DNA of 64,000 nucleotides from Thiomonas sp. X19. GTDB lineage: Bacteria; Pseudomonadota; Gammaproteobacteria; Burkholderiales; Burkholderiaceae_C. The notes below the pieces were generated by a model. That model saw only the letters and a program-made list of their open reading frames with translations, was not told the DNA's origin and did not search any database. The position numbers and the translations under genes were made by a program. This document shows, one piece after another, positions 56,718-64,000 of this stretch. Numbering within the stretch: the first letter of the stretch is position 1; each line of letters starts with the position of its first letter. The stretch covers positions 1,649,060-1,713,059 of the forward strand of contig NZ_LT605203.1 in NCBI RefSeq assembly GCF_900089495.1, given 5' to 3'.

Positions 56718-57266
56718 ATGAATGCTTATTTATTGCCTCCACGCTGGAACCGTCTCGACACCCTTGAACTGCCGGTCGTCAGGCGCTTCGCTGCGCTGGG
56801 GCGATGGCGCTGGGTGCGGTTCGGCGTCGGCATGGTCAACGTCTTGGCCGACGGTTGGATCTATCTCCCGATCGCGGTGGCGGTCTACCTGCTGGCGCGT
56901 GGGAATGCCTGGCAGATGATCGGCCAAGCGGTTTTGGCGACGCTGCTTGCGCACATCGTGCATGTCCTGCTGAAGCACGGACTGAAACGCCCGCGCCCCT
57001 TCGACCGCGACCCGGCGCTTGCGGCGCGAACGCGTGTACTCGGCCGCTATGCGTTTCCAAGTGGTCATTGCATGACGCTGACCTGCGTCGTTGTGCCGAT
57101 CGTTCACAACGCGCCGTGGCTGTGGCCGCTGGCAACCTTGGGTGTCGCGCTGCTCGCGGTATGCCGGATCATCGCGGGCCACCACTATCCGACCGATGTG
57201 CTGGCCGGAATCTTCATCGGCCTGGGCGTTGCATGGCCGACGGTGGCGTTCGCGTTGATCAAATGA
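56718..57266 (+). CDS. PAP2-family phosphatase
   Basis: A 182-residue membrane protein with the three phosphatidic acid phosphatase motifs: KHGLKRPRPF, AFPSGHCMTLT and CRIIAGHHYPTDVLAGIFIG. It may dephosphorylate undecaprenyl pyrophosphate or other lipid phosphates at the membrane. The ATG at 56718 leaves a short N-terminus; an upstream in-frame ATG at 56682 would add 12 residues. GC content returns to chromosomal level here, so it lies outside the cassette cluster. Confidence 0.87.
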   Translation: MNAYLLPPRWNRLDTLELPVVRRFAALGRWRWVRFGVGMVNVLADGWIYLPIAVAVYLLARGNAWQMIGQAVLATLLAHIVHVLLKHGLKRPRPFDRDPALAARTRVLGRYAFPSGHCMTLTCVVVPIVHNAPWLWPLATLGVALLAVCRIIAGHHYPTDVLAGIFIGLGVAWPTVAFALIK

Positions 57267-57534
57267 GTGCCGCGGGCATCGCGCGGGACGGGTGGCTGCG
57301 ATTCGGCCACGCCAAAGTGAGGCAGAACCAAGAAAGTGCGATGCGGCCGCCGGCCCGAAGGGCTGTAAGCCGTAGTGCCTGACATGGCGACGGCGACGAT
57401 GCGCGAATAGGACACCGTGCGCCGGCGGATTCGCCATGGTTCAGCCCGACGTCACGGTCCTTTCTGGATGGGCGACGATGGACATCACATTCAAGTTGTG
57501 CGATGTTCGTTCCCGTCCAGCCAGGGAGCCACCG

Positions 57535-58344
57535 ATGAAAATCATGCCTGCGCCCAGTCGTCGCAACGCGGCAGCGCATCCTTGCGAGCAGTGCTTCCAG
57601 AGCCGGTTCTGTCTGCCCATCGCACTGCCTCAAGATGAATCGGCATGCATGCGCGACATCATGCAAGCCACGGTGCGCATGCACAAGGGCGAGGCGCTGT
57701 TCAAGGCGGGCCAGCCGGTCAACAAACTCTACTCGGTGCATGCGGGCTCGTTCAAGCCGGTGGTCAGCAGCCCCGATGGACGCCAACAGATCGTTGGCTT
57801 TCACGTCGCGGGAGAGTTGATGGGGCTGGAGAGCTTCGCCATGAAAACCTTCGCGACCGATGGCGTGGCGCTGGAAGACAGCGAGGCCTGCGAAATCGAT
57901 GTCGGCATCCTGGAACGGCACGCCGCCTCATCGCCGGCCCTGCAGCACCAGATTCATCGCCTGATCGGCAACCGGCTGGCGAACGCCCAGCAAAACCAGT
58001 TCGCCCTGGGCAGCATGCATGCCGAGGAGCGGCTGGTGCGCTTCCTTCTCGATCTGTCCCAACGCTACAGGGCGCGCGGGCTCTCGCCCGATGCCTTCGT
58101 GTTGAGCATGACGCGGCAAGACATCGCCAGCTATCTGGGTTTGAAGCTGGAGACGGTCAGCAGGTTGATGACGCACCTCCATCGCGATGGGCTCCTGGAG
58201 GTGATGCAGCGCCAGGTCCGCATCGCCAACCGCGACGGCCTGACCGCTCTGCTGACGCCGCCGGAGCATGAACGGACTGCAAGGCAGGCTCCACGGTGCC
58301 ATTTGTCGGGCTTTGGGACGCGAAATTCCACCGCGCATGGTTGA
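57535..58344 (+). CDS. FNR-type Crp-family transcriptional regulator
   Basis: A 269-residue regulator. The N-terminus has HPCEQCFQSRFC (Cys17, Cys20, Cys26) and a central Cys near residue 119 (DSEACEIDV), together the four ligands of an oxygen-labile 4Fe-4S cluster as in FNR. A cyclic-nucleotide-type barrel (LFKAGQPVNKLYSVHAGSFK) and the HTH MTRQDIASYLGLKLETVSRLMTHL follow, with the FNR-style E..SR recognition helix. It probably switches genes under low oxygen. AGGGAG lies just upstream of the ATG. The C-terminal ~20 residues are extra. Confidence 0.88.
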   Translation: MKIMPAPSRRNAAAHPCEQCFQSRFCLPIALPQDESACMRDIMQATVRMHKGEALFKAGQPVNKLYSVHAGSFKPVVSSPDGRQQIVGFHVAGELMGLESFAMKTFATDGVALEDSEACEIDVGILERHAASSPALQHQIHRLIGNRLANAQQNQFALGSMHAEERLVRFLLDLSQRYRARGLSPDAFVLSMTRQDIASYLGLKLETVSRLMTHLHRDGLLEVMQRQVRIANRDGLTALLTPPEHERTARQAPRCHLSGFGTRNSTAHG

Positions 58345-58353
58345 TGCGGCCTC

Positions 58354-58435
58354 TCAAGGAAACGCAGGGCCGCCCCAAGTTTCCTTGACCCCTACGTGGG
58401 GCGTGATCGGCGAGCCGACCCTGGGGGCGCTCAAA
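58354..58435. repeat. Dispersed intergenic palindromic repeat, copy B
   Basis: TCAAGGAAAC (58354-58363) and GTTTCCTTGA (58379-58388) flank the loop GCAGGGCCGCCCCAA, identical to copy A. CCCTGGGGGCGCTCA follows at the right. It starts ten bases after the FNR-type gene and could act as its terminator. Confidence 0.7.
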
Positions 58436-58456
58436 GAGGCAGGGCACCCGCTAAAG

Positions 58457-58474
58457 ACTGTATATAAAAACAGT
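58457..58474 (+). promoter_or_regulatory. LexA (SOS) box upstream of Y-family polymerase
   Basis: ACTGTATATAAAAACAGT matches the LexA consensus CTGT-N8-ACAG with an AT-rich centre. It overlaps a plausible -10 (TATAAA) and lies 78 bases before the polymerase ATG. The gene should therefore be repressed by LexA and induced by DNA damage. Confidence 0.75.
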
Positions 58475-58551
58475 TAACATGGCCTTCCGGCTGCTCAACG
58501 CCACGCCCATGGCGGGCCGTGGCAGGTGCGCCGGGGTTTGGGGTGCTGGCC

Positions 58552-59778
58552 ATGTTGCGTTGTCTGCTCGTCGATTTCAATGCCTACTTCGCCTCGGTGG
58601 AGCAGCAGGCGCGGCCGGAGCTGCGCGGGCGGCCGGTGGGGGTGGTGCCGATGATGGCCGACACCACCTGCTGCATCGCCGCCAGCTACGAGGCCAAGGC
58701 CTTCGGCGTGAAGACCGGCACCCAGGTGACCGAGGCGCGCAAGCTCTGCCCCGGCATGGTGTTCGTCGAGGCGCGGCATGCGCTGTACGTGGAGTTCCAC
58801 CACCGCGCCATCGCCGCGGTGGACCGGGTGGCGCCGGTGGAGCGGGTGCTGTCCATCGACGAGATGGCCTGCGGCCTGCCCATGGGCTGGAGCAGCCGCG
58901 AGCGCGCCACCGCGCTGGCGCTGCGCATCAAGGCCGGGCTGCGCGAGGCGCTGGGTGAATGCCTGCGCGTGTCGGTGGGCATTGCGCCCAATGTATTCCT
59001 GGCGAAACAGGCGTCGAACCTGCAAAAGCCCGACGGCCTGGTGGTGCTGGACGACACCGACCTGCCCGGCCCGCTGTTGCGCATGAAGCTCGACGACCTC
59101 ACCGGCATCAACCGCGGCATGCTGGCGCGGCTGCACGCGCATGGGCTGACCACGGTGGCGCAGCTGTGGCGCGCGCGGCGCGAGCAACTCCACACCATCT
59201 GGGGCGGTGTCGGTGGCGACGACTTCCACGACCAGCTCCACGGCCTGCCGGTGCAACGCCTGGCCAGCCCGCGCCGCACCCTGAGCCACAGCCACGTGCT
59301 GCCACCCGAGCAGCGCAACCGCGACGACGCCTGCGCCGTGCTCGACCGACTGACGCAAAAAGCCGCCATGCGCCTGCGCCGCGAAGGCCTGGTGGCCGGC
59401 GCCATGAGCGTGGGCCTGCGCTGCGCCGCCCGCGGCCAGGCATCGCAGCGTTGGGAACAGGCCGCACGCATGGCGCACACGCAGGACACCCAGACCCTGC
59501 TGCACACCCTGGCCGCGCTCTGGGCGGGTTTGCCGCCGCGGCTGCCGCCGCCATTCAAGGTCGGCATGGTGCTGCACGACTTGCTGCCGCTGGCGCAAAG
59601 CAGCGCCGGCCTGTTCGATGACGACAGCCGCCGCAGCGGCCTGTGGCAGGCGGTGGATGCGCTGAACCTGCGCTATGGCAAGCACACCGTCTATTGCGGC
59701 AGCGCCCACCGCGCCCGCGACAGCGCGCCCATGCGCATCGCCTTCAACCGCATTCCCGACCTCGGCACCGAGGCGTGA
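58552..59778 (+). CDS. Y-family translesion DNA polymerase (ImpB/DinB type)
   Basis: A 408-residue lesion-bypass polymerase. The first catalytic motif is LVDFNAYFASVEQQ, the second VLSIDEM with the paired acidic residues. CCIAASYEAKAFGVKTG and GIAPNVFLAKQASNLQKPDGL are also typical. The little-finger domain reads LSHSHVLPPEQRN. It is not long enough for a UmuC and differs from standard DinB. In-frame GTG codons lie upstream (58519), but the ATG at 58552 begins the conserved palm. The upstream LexA box supports an SOS role. Confidence 0.9.
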   Translation: MLRCLLVDFNAYFASVEQQARPELRGRPVGVVPMMADTTCCIAASYEAKAFGVKTGTQVTEARKLCPGMVFVEARHALYVEFHHRAIAAVDRVAPVERVLSIDEMACGLPMGWSSRERATALALRIKAGLREALGECLRVSVGIAPNVFLAKQASNLQKPDGLVVLDDTDLPGPLLRMKLDDLTGINRGMLARLHAHGLTTVAQLWRARREQLHTIWGGVGGDDFHDQLHGLPVQRLASPRRTLSHSHVLPPEQRNRDDACAVLDRLTQKAAMRLRREGLVAGAMSVGLRCAARGQASQRWEQAARMAHTQDTQTLLHTLAALWAGLPPRLPPPFKVGMVLHDLLPLAQSSAGLFDDDSRRSGLWQAVDALNLRYGKHTVYCGSAHRARDSAPMRIAFNRIPDLGTEA

Positions 59779-59884
59779 GCCCTGTGGATGCCGGGGGCGC
59801 CATGGCATCGCCCTGACAGGCCTTCGACGGACATCCGCCAACACCGCGAGGCAAACGTCCTGCCCAACTCTCCGCTCCCAAGGC

Positions 59885-59955
59885 AACGAAGGGCGGTTCC
59901 CGAGTTTTCTTGACCCCTCCCCGGGGGGGCCGCTTGCGGGCTGCTGGGGGCGCTA
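59885..59955. repeat. Dispersed intergenic palindromic repeat, copy C (partial)
   Basis: CGAGTTTTCTTGACCCCTCCCCGGGGGGGCC and CTGCTGGGGGCGCTATGG resemble the right halves of copies A and B; the left arm is diverged. It lies between the convergent polymerase and sterol-desaturase-like genes, again a terminator-like position. Confidence 0.5.
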
Positions 59956-60840
59956 TGGAGGGGGCTGCATGGTCGTGCCGATGCTGTTCGATCGTGGCAA
60001 AGGCGCAGACTCCTGATCCGCCAGCGCCCGGTCGGGTGGACCGAACAGTTGCACCAGCCGCTGGCGCAGCCCGCGTGCGCGTGCAGCGTCGCGCAGCATG
60101 GCGATCCATTCGTGAAAGGTGAGGGTGATGGGGTTATGGCTGCGGATCGGATGGACGATGCCGTAGACGCAGGGATGGGCCGGATCTTCCGGCGTGAAGC
60201 TGCCGAACAGCTTGTCCCACACGATGAACACGCCCGCGTAGTTGCGGTCGAGGTATTGCGGGTTGCGGGCGTGGTGCACGCGGTGGTGCGAAGGGGTGTT
60301 GAACACATGCTCCAGCCAGCCGAGCTGGCCCACCGCCTCGGTGTGGACGAAGAACTGGAAGGCCAGATTGATGGCGACCACGGCGACGATGTGCGCAGGG
60401 GCGAAGCCGATCCACGCCAGCGGCAGCCAGAACAGCCACATGCCCGAGATGGGGTAGGCGAGGCTCTGGCGGAACGCGGTGGAGAGGTTGAGCCGCTCCG
60501 ACGAATGGTGAGTGACATGCGAGGCCCACAGCCAGCGCACGCGGTGGCTGGTGCGGTGAAACCAATAGTAGAAAAAGTCCTGGGCGACGACGAGCAAAAC
60601 CACACTCCACCAGGTGGCGGGAATGTTGAACAGACGATGCTGCCAGAGCCCGACGAACAGGCCGAAGGTGAGCAGCCAGGCCACCGCGTCCGAGGCCTGG
60701 TGCATCAGCGCCAGGGCGGCGTTGGAGGTGGTGTCCGCCCAGGTGTAGTTGCTGCGGCCCATGCGCCTGAAATGCCAGGCTTCCCAGGCGATGAAGCCGA
60801 GGAAGACCGGGCCGAGCAAGAGCAGGATGGGGTTGTCCAT
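59953..60840 (-). CDS. Sterol desaturase/fatty acid hydroxylase superfamily protein
   Basis: A 295-residue membrane di-iron protein with helices and the histidine boxes HRTSH (near residue 95), HVTHHS and NTPSHHRVHHARN. It probably hydroxylates or desaturates a lipid, but the substrate is not predictable. The start at 60840 begins MDNPILLLLGPVFLGFIAWEAWHF. It is downstream of an SRPBCC-like gene on the same strand (18-base gap). Confidence 0.88.
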   Translation of the reverse strand: MDNPILLLLGPVFLGFIAWEAWHFRRMGRSNYTWADTTSNAALALMHQASDAVAWLLTFGLFVGLWQHRLFNIPATWWSVVLLVVAQDFFYYWFHRTSHRVRWLWASHVTHHSSERLNLSTAFRQSLAYPISGMWLFWLPLAWIGFAPAHIVAVVAINLAFQFFVHTEAVGQLGWLEHVFNTPSHHRVHHARNPQYLDRNYAGVFIVWDKLFGSFTPEDPAHPCVYGIVHPIRSHNPITLTFHEWIAMLRDAARARGLRQRLVQLFGPPDRALADQESAPLPRSNSIGTTMQPPP

Positions 60841-60858
60841 GCGGTGTTGAGTTCGGCT

Positions 60859-61368
60859 CTAAACCGGCGTGGTGGCGAGACTTGCGGCGCATGCACGCGC
60901 CATCGCATCCAGGCTGCGCTGCATGGCGGGCTGCATGCAGCAGCGCAGCAGCAAGGCAACGAAGGGCTGTGACAGCGCCGCGCGCGGGGTGAAGGTGTAG
61001 CGCCATTCCACCGCGCAGCCGCGGGCGGCGCCGGTGGCATCGGTGGTGTGGGCGAAGGTCCAGCTGGCAACGCCTTGGCGCACCAGCCAGGAGAAGGGCG
61101 GGCGAAAGCCGCTCAGGGTGTAGGCATGCAGGTGAGGGCGTTGCAGGGCGGTGACGCGTTCGGTGAGCACCGAGCCGTCGCTGTTGGCAACGCGCCGCTC
61201 GCACCCCAGGGCCAGTGGCGACAGCAGGGTGATGGAGCGGATGGACGGAATCAGCCCGTAGCCGCGAAACAGGGGTGGAAAACGCACCGGGTCGGCCGAG
61301 AGATCGAACGCGGCCTCGGCGCTGCAGGGCAGGGTGGCTTGGGCCGTGCAGGACAGGGACATGGACAT
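60859..61368 (-). CDS. SRPBCC-family protein (polyketide cyclase/START-like)
   Basis: A 169-residue helix-grip protein. Recognisable features are AEAAFDLSADPVRFPPLFRGYG at the N-terminal beta-hairpin, CERRVANSDGSVLTERVTAL, and AVEWRYTFTPRAALSQPFVALLLR leading to the long C-terminal helix. These proteins bind hydrophobic ligands. The location next to the lipid hydroxylase-like gene suggests a lipid connection, which is inference. Two ATGs six bases apart (61368, 61362) are possible starts. Confidence 0.7.
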   Translation of the reverse strand: MSMSLSCTAQATLPCSAEAAFDLSADPVRFPPLFRGYGLIPSIRSITLLSPLALGCERRVANSDGSVLTERVTALQRPHLHAYTLSGFRPPFSWLVRQGVASWTFAHTTDATGAARGCAVEWRYTFTPRAALSQPFVALLLRCCMQPAMQRSLDAMARACAASLATTPV

Positions 61369-61401
61369 CGGGTGGTGTCGAAGCGGGCCGGCCCTGGCTG
61401 C

Positions 61402-61830
61402 TTACGCCCCAAGCCCCGACGCGCTCGGCGCCGCGCGGCACACGGCGGCGAGCTTGTTGCCGTCGGGGTCGCGCACGTAGGCGGCGTAGAAGTCGGGGCC
61501 GTAATGCGGGCGCAGGCCGGGCGCGCCTTCGTTCGTGCCGCCTTGGGCGAGGGCTGCGGCGTGAAAGGCATCCACCTGCGCCCGCGTGCGCGCGGCCAGC
61601 GCCACCATGGTGCCGTTGCCGGCGCTCGCGGGCTGGCCGTTGAAGGGCTGGCACAGCCACAACGCCAGTTCCTGCCGCCCGTCGTCGAGATAGGTGCCCC
61701 AACCGGCTTCGTCATCGGACGCATCGTTCCCCGTGTCACAACGCGCATGGCCGAGCGCAGCCATCACCGGATCGTAGAAGCGCACGGCCCGGGCCAGATC
61801 GTTGGTGCCGAGCATGAGGTAGGTGAACAT
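61402..61830 (-). CDS. VOC (glyoxalase/bleomycin resistance fold) protein
   Basis: A 142-residue VOC protein: MFTYLMLGTNDLARAVRFYDPVMAALG at the start, then a lengthy middle and FYAAYVRDPDGNKLAAVCRA at the end. Typical members are lyases or dioxygenases of small molecules; the function here is unknown. The ATG at 61830 is preferred to a TTG nine bases upstream. It is followed by the SRPBCC gene after 33 bases and preceded by brnA. Confidence 0.8.
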   Translation of the reverse strand: MFTYLMLGTNDLARAVRFYDPVMAALGHARCDTGNDASDDEAGWGTYLDDGRQELALWLCQPFNGQPASAGNGTMVALAARTRAQVDAFHAAALAQGGTNEGAPGLRPHYGPDFYAAYVRDPDGNKLAAVCRAAPSASGLGA

Positions 61831-61839
61831 GGGGTGCAA

Positions 61840-62133
61840 TCAGTTGGATTTCACTGCGCCGCTTTTCGCCATGCTCTTGCGTGGTGACTGCGTGGGGATG
61901 GCTGCGCTGTGCCGATCGACATAGGCGTCGAGCAAGTGGCGGATCATGCGTTGATACTGCGTGTGATTTCGGGGCGCTTCAAGTTTGAAGAACTCCACAC
62001 TCTTCTTGCTCAGGGCCAGGGTGACTTTGACGCCTTCGTCACGCAGGCCAAGTTGCGCGGGCGGTGGCAAAAAATCAGGAATGATCCGCACCTCGCCGAG
62101 AGGCTCATCGGTGCAATGAATTTTCCTGCGCAT
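61840..62133 (-). CDS. BrnA-like antitoxin (CopG/RHH type)
   Basis: A 97-residue protein. The C-terminal core VKVTLALSKKSVEFFKLEAPRNHTQYQRMIRHLLDAYVDRH is the RHH DNA-binding domain of BrnA antitoxins, and the N-terminal part (PDFLPPPAQLGLRD) is the usual toxin-binding linker. Its start codon lies within the end of the broken brnT, as in intact brnTA operons where the genes overlap. The frame is intact, though the toxin is not, so it may be a relic or a cross-acting antitoxin. Confidence 0.8.
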   Translation of the reverse strand: MRRKIHCTDEPLGEVRIIPDFLPPPAQLGLRDEGVKVTLALSKKSVEFFKLEAPRNHTQYQRMIRHLLDAYVDRHSAAIPTQSPRKSMAKSGAVKSN

Positions 62134-62283
62134 AAAGAGCTTTTCCTTTGCGCCAATAACACCAGCGCCAATGATGCGAATGACATGGTTGCGGTGGGTG
62201 AACCGCACCGGGTGAGGATGCCACTGCCAACTTTGCCGAAGCAGTAAAAACGTTCTTCGGTCTGACCAGGGTTGATCGTGGTG
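62105..62283 (-). pseudogene. brnT toxin remnant with frameshifts
   Basis: The BrnT pattern is spread over three frames. TINPGQTEERFYCFGKVGSGILT lies in one, VRFTHRNHVIRIIGAG in a second, YWRKGKALYAQENSLHR in a third ending at 62105. The N-terminal half (the usual KHG region) is missing, cut by the end of the FAD oxidase gene at 62289. BrnT is a RelE-like ribonuclease; this copy cannot be made intact. Confidence 0.75.
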
Positions 62284-62288
62284 GTTGC

Positions 62289-63698
62289 TCACGCAAAAAT
62301 CTTCCCCGGATTCAAGATGCCATTCGGGTCGAGGGCCTGCTTGATGGCGCGCATCACGTCCAGCGCGTCGTCGCCCGCTTCTTCGCGCAGGAACTCCTGT
62401 TTGTGCAGGCCGATGCCGTGTTCGCCGCTGCAGGTGCCGCCGAGTTTCAGCGCCCGGCGCACCAACTGCGCATTGAGGCGTTCGGCCAATTCGCGTTCTT
62501 CGGGTTTGGCCGGGTCGAGCAGGTAGCCGATGTGGTAGTTGCCGTCGCCCACATGGCCGACGACGAAGTAGGGCAGGCCAGCTGCTTCGGCCTCGGCGAT
62601 GGTGGCGTTGATGCTCTCGGCCAGGCGCGAGATGGGCACGCAGGTGTCGGTGGTGACGCAGCGGCAGCCGGGCTTGGTTTGCAACGCGGAGAAGTAGGCG
62701 TGATGCCGCGCCTTCCACAAGCGGGTGCGTTCTTCCGGCGTGTCGGCCCAGGCGAAGTCGGAGCCGCCATAATCCGCGGCGATGCCCTGCACGCTCTGGG
62801 CCTGCTCGCGCACGCCTGCGGGCGAGCCGTGGAATTCCATCAGCAGCAAGGGTTGCTCGGGCAGGCCGAGGTGGTCGTGGGCGTTGACGGCGCGCACCGC
62901 GCCGGGGTCCATCAGCTCGACGCGGGCGATGGGGATGCCGGCCTGGATGATGGCGATGGTGCAGTCCACCGCCTGCGCCACGTCGGGGAAGGAGCACACG
63001 GCGGCGGCCACGGCCTCGGGCTGGGGATACAGCCGCAGCGTGACCTCGGTGACGATGCCCAGCGTGCCCTCGCTGCCGACGAACAGGCGCGTGAGGTCGT
63101 AGCCCGCGCTGCTCTTGCGCGCCAGCGTGCCGGTGCGCACCACGCGGCCATCGGCCAGCACCACGGTGAGCGCCAGCACGTTCTCGCGCATGGTGCCGTA
63201 GCGCACGGCGTTGGTGCCCGAGGCGCGCGTCGCGGTCATGCCGCCCAGGGTCGCGTCGGCACCGGGGTCGATGGGGAAGAACAGCCCGGTGTGGCGCAAC
63301 TCCTCGTTCAACTGCATGCGCGTCACCCCGGCCTGCACCTTGACCAGCATGTCGGCGGCGGCGACATCGAGCACGCGGTTCATGCTGGTGAGGTCGAGGC
63401 TGATGCCGCCCTGCACCGCGAGCAACTGGCCTTCGAGCGAGGAGCCCGCGCCGAAGGCGATGACCGGCACGCCGTGCGCGGCGGCGAGCTTCACCGCGTC
63501 GGCCGCGTCGGCGGTGCTTTCGCAGAACACCACGGCGGAAGGCGGCGGCACGTCGAAGGGCGACTCGTCGCGCCCATGCTGCTCGCGCACGGCCAGCGCG
63601 GTGGAGAGTTGCGCACCGAAACGCATGGCCAGGGCGTCGAGCAGGGCGGGTGGGGTGGGGCGGGTGAGCGTTTGGGACGTAGCCGGTGCGTTCATCAT
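62289..63698 (-). CDS. FAD-linked oxidase, D-lactate/glycolate dehydrogenase type
   Basis: A 469-residue flavoprotein. The PCMH domain has VPVIAFGAGSSLEGQLLAVQGGISLDLTSMNRVL, FFPIDPGADATLGGMTATRASGTNAVRYGTMRENVL and FVGSEGTLGIVTEVTLRLYPQPE. The C-terminal domain has VVGHVGDGNYHIGYLLDP and GGTCSGEHGIGLHKQEFL. It resembles Dld2/GlcD-type dehydrogenases. AAGGAG lies three bases before one ATG (63698) and six before the next (63695); the second spacing is better. It is divergent from the cobalamin adenosyltransferase gene. Confidence 0.9.
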   Translation of the reverse strand: MMNAPATSQTLTRPTPPALLDALAMRFGAQLSTALAVREQHGRDESPFDVPPPSAVVFCESTADAADAVKLAAAHGVPVIAFGAGSSLEGQLLAVQGGISLDLTSMNRVLDVAAADMLVKVQAGVTRMQLNEELRHTGLFFPIDPGADATLGGMTATRASGTNAVRYGTMRENVLALTVVLADGRVVRTGTLARKSSAGYDLTRLFVGSEGTLGIVTEVTLRLYPQPEAVAAAVCSFPDVAQAVDCTIAIIQAGIPIARVELMDPGAVRAVNAHDHLGLPEQPLLLMEFHGSPAGVREQAQSVQGIAADYGGSDFAWADTPEERTRLWKARHHAYFSALQTKPGCRCVTTDTCVPISRLAESINATIAEAEAAGLPYFVVGHVGDGNYHIGYLLDPAKPEERELAERLNAQLVRRALKLGGTCSGEHGIGLHKQEFLREEAGDDALDVMRAIKQALDPNGILNPGKIFA

Positions 63699-63899
63699 GG
63701 TCTCCTTCGAGGCAGTCTGATTGTCGAGGGCAACGCCGAACGGGTTCCTCGCGCCGCACGCATCCGTGTCTGCCTGGTTTGGACGCCCTGCATGGCATTC
63801 CAAACCGAGGCCCGCGTACTCACGACGACGCATTCAACGTCACCTTGGACAAGAATACGCTGTTGCCGTCAGCGGCGCCGACTTGAAAGGGAAGCAACC

Positions 63900-64000
63900 A
63901 TGGGACACCGCCTCACCGCCATCACCACCCGCACCGGCGACGCCGGCACCACCGGCCTGGGCGACGGCAGCCGACGCTCCAAGGCCGACGACCGCATCCA
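63900..64000 (+). CDS. Cob(I)yrinic acid a,c-diamide adenosyltransferase, PduO type (3' end outside window)
   Basis: The first ~33 codons match PduO-type ATP:corrinoid adenosyltransferases: MGHRLTAITTRTGDAG then TTGLGDGSRRSKADDRI, the ATP-binding TRTGDxGTTxLGDG segment. It attaches the adenosyl group to cob(I)alamin. The gene runs off the window. AAGGGAAG is found 5-10 bases upstream of the ATG. Only the N-terminus is seen, so full integrity cannot be judged. Confidence 0.85.
   Translation, partial: MGHRLTAITTRTGDAGTTGLGDGSRRSKADDRI

Noticed and set aside
57250..57266. FNR-like site TTGATCAA near the end of the PAP2 gene
   Set aside because: FNR needs TTGAT-N4-ATCAA; here the halves have no spacer and lie inside a coding region.
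58479..58958. 159-codon frame starting at the ATG just after the LexA box
   Set aside because: It overlaps the Y-polymerase in another frame and encodes low-complexity Gly/Ala/Arg; only a very short leader use is possible.

Overview
The window is GC-rich, tightly packed chromosomal DNA of a Gram-negative bacterium. It carries outer-membrane assembly genes (tamAB, bamC), LPS heptosyltransferase waaF, lplT, type IV pilus minor pilins and a riboflavin cluster beside nusB and nrdR. Gene content and protein style point to a betaproteobacterium of the order Burkholderiales. A Thiomonas-like genus is a guess from gene content, not something the sequence proves. No tRNA, rRNA or CRISPR array was seen.

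Layout. 1-12100: riboflavin cluster (end of ribE, ribBA-like, ribH, nusB; ribD and nrdR on the other strand) with tamA-tamB inserted and an aminotransferase after nusB. 12294-19031: one long pilus operon, fimT-pilV-pilW-pilX-pilY1-pilE, with ATGA overlaps between the first four genes; its PilY1 has a lectin-like N-terminus. 19183-25319: purN and an RNA methyltransferase, a fatty acid desaturase, then methyltransferase-dapA-bamC on the minus strand. 25694-30160: both topoisomerase IV genes, parE and parC, behind a promoter region with DnaA-box-like sites. 30201-34298: ridA, a decayed WYL-regulator remnant, an intact DUF1778/GNAT toxin-antitoxin pair with a phased operator, and rhlE. 34299-49061: LPS, amino-acid, transport and redox genes (waaF, ilvE, an ABC exporter, doxX, radA, alr, lplT, a TlpA fusion, a DMT permease, gpx), interrupted by small TA remnants and two copies of a MITE-like repeat. 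49104-53273: glycolate oxidase glcD-glcE-glcF on the minus strand.

53557-56560 is the clearest foreign island. It is bounded by near-identical ~30 bp direct repeats. It holds an IS110-family (IS1111-type) transposase gene and two lower-GC genes, a CPBP protease and an M23-like peptidase, each followed by an attC-like hairpin. The first gene starts just after GTTAGCC and its hairpin begins with the exact complement GGCTAAC, the signature of an integron gene cassette. No integrase is present in the window, so this looks like an integrase-less cassette cluster.

56718-64000: a PAP2 phosphatase, an FNR-type regulator, a Y-family DNA polymerase preceded by a textbook LexA box, a minus-strand group (sterol-desaturase-like, SRPBCC, VOC), a BrnA antitoxin with a frameshifted brnT remnant, an FAD-linked oxidase, and the start of a PduO-type cobalamin adenosyltransferase. 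Toxin-antitoxin debris (TacAT-like intact; HicB, BrnT and a WYL regulator broken; a lone RelE/ParE-like toxin) and several families of intergenic palindromes make 30-62 kb a region of steady small-scale turnover in an otherwise housekeeping chromosome.
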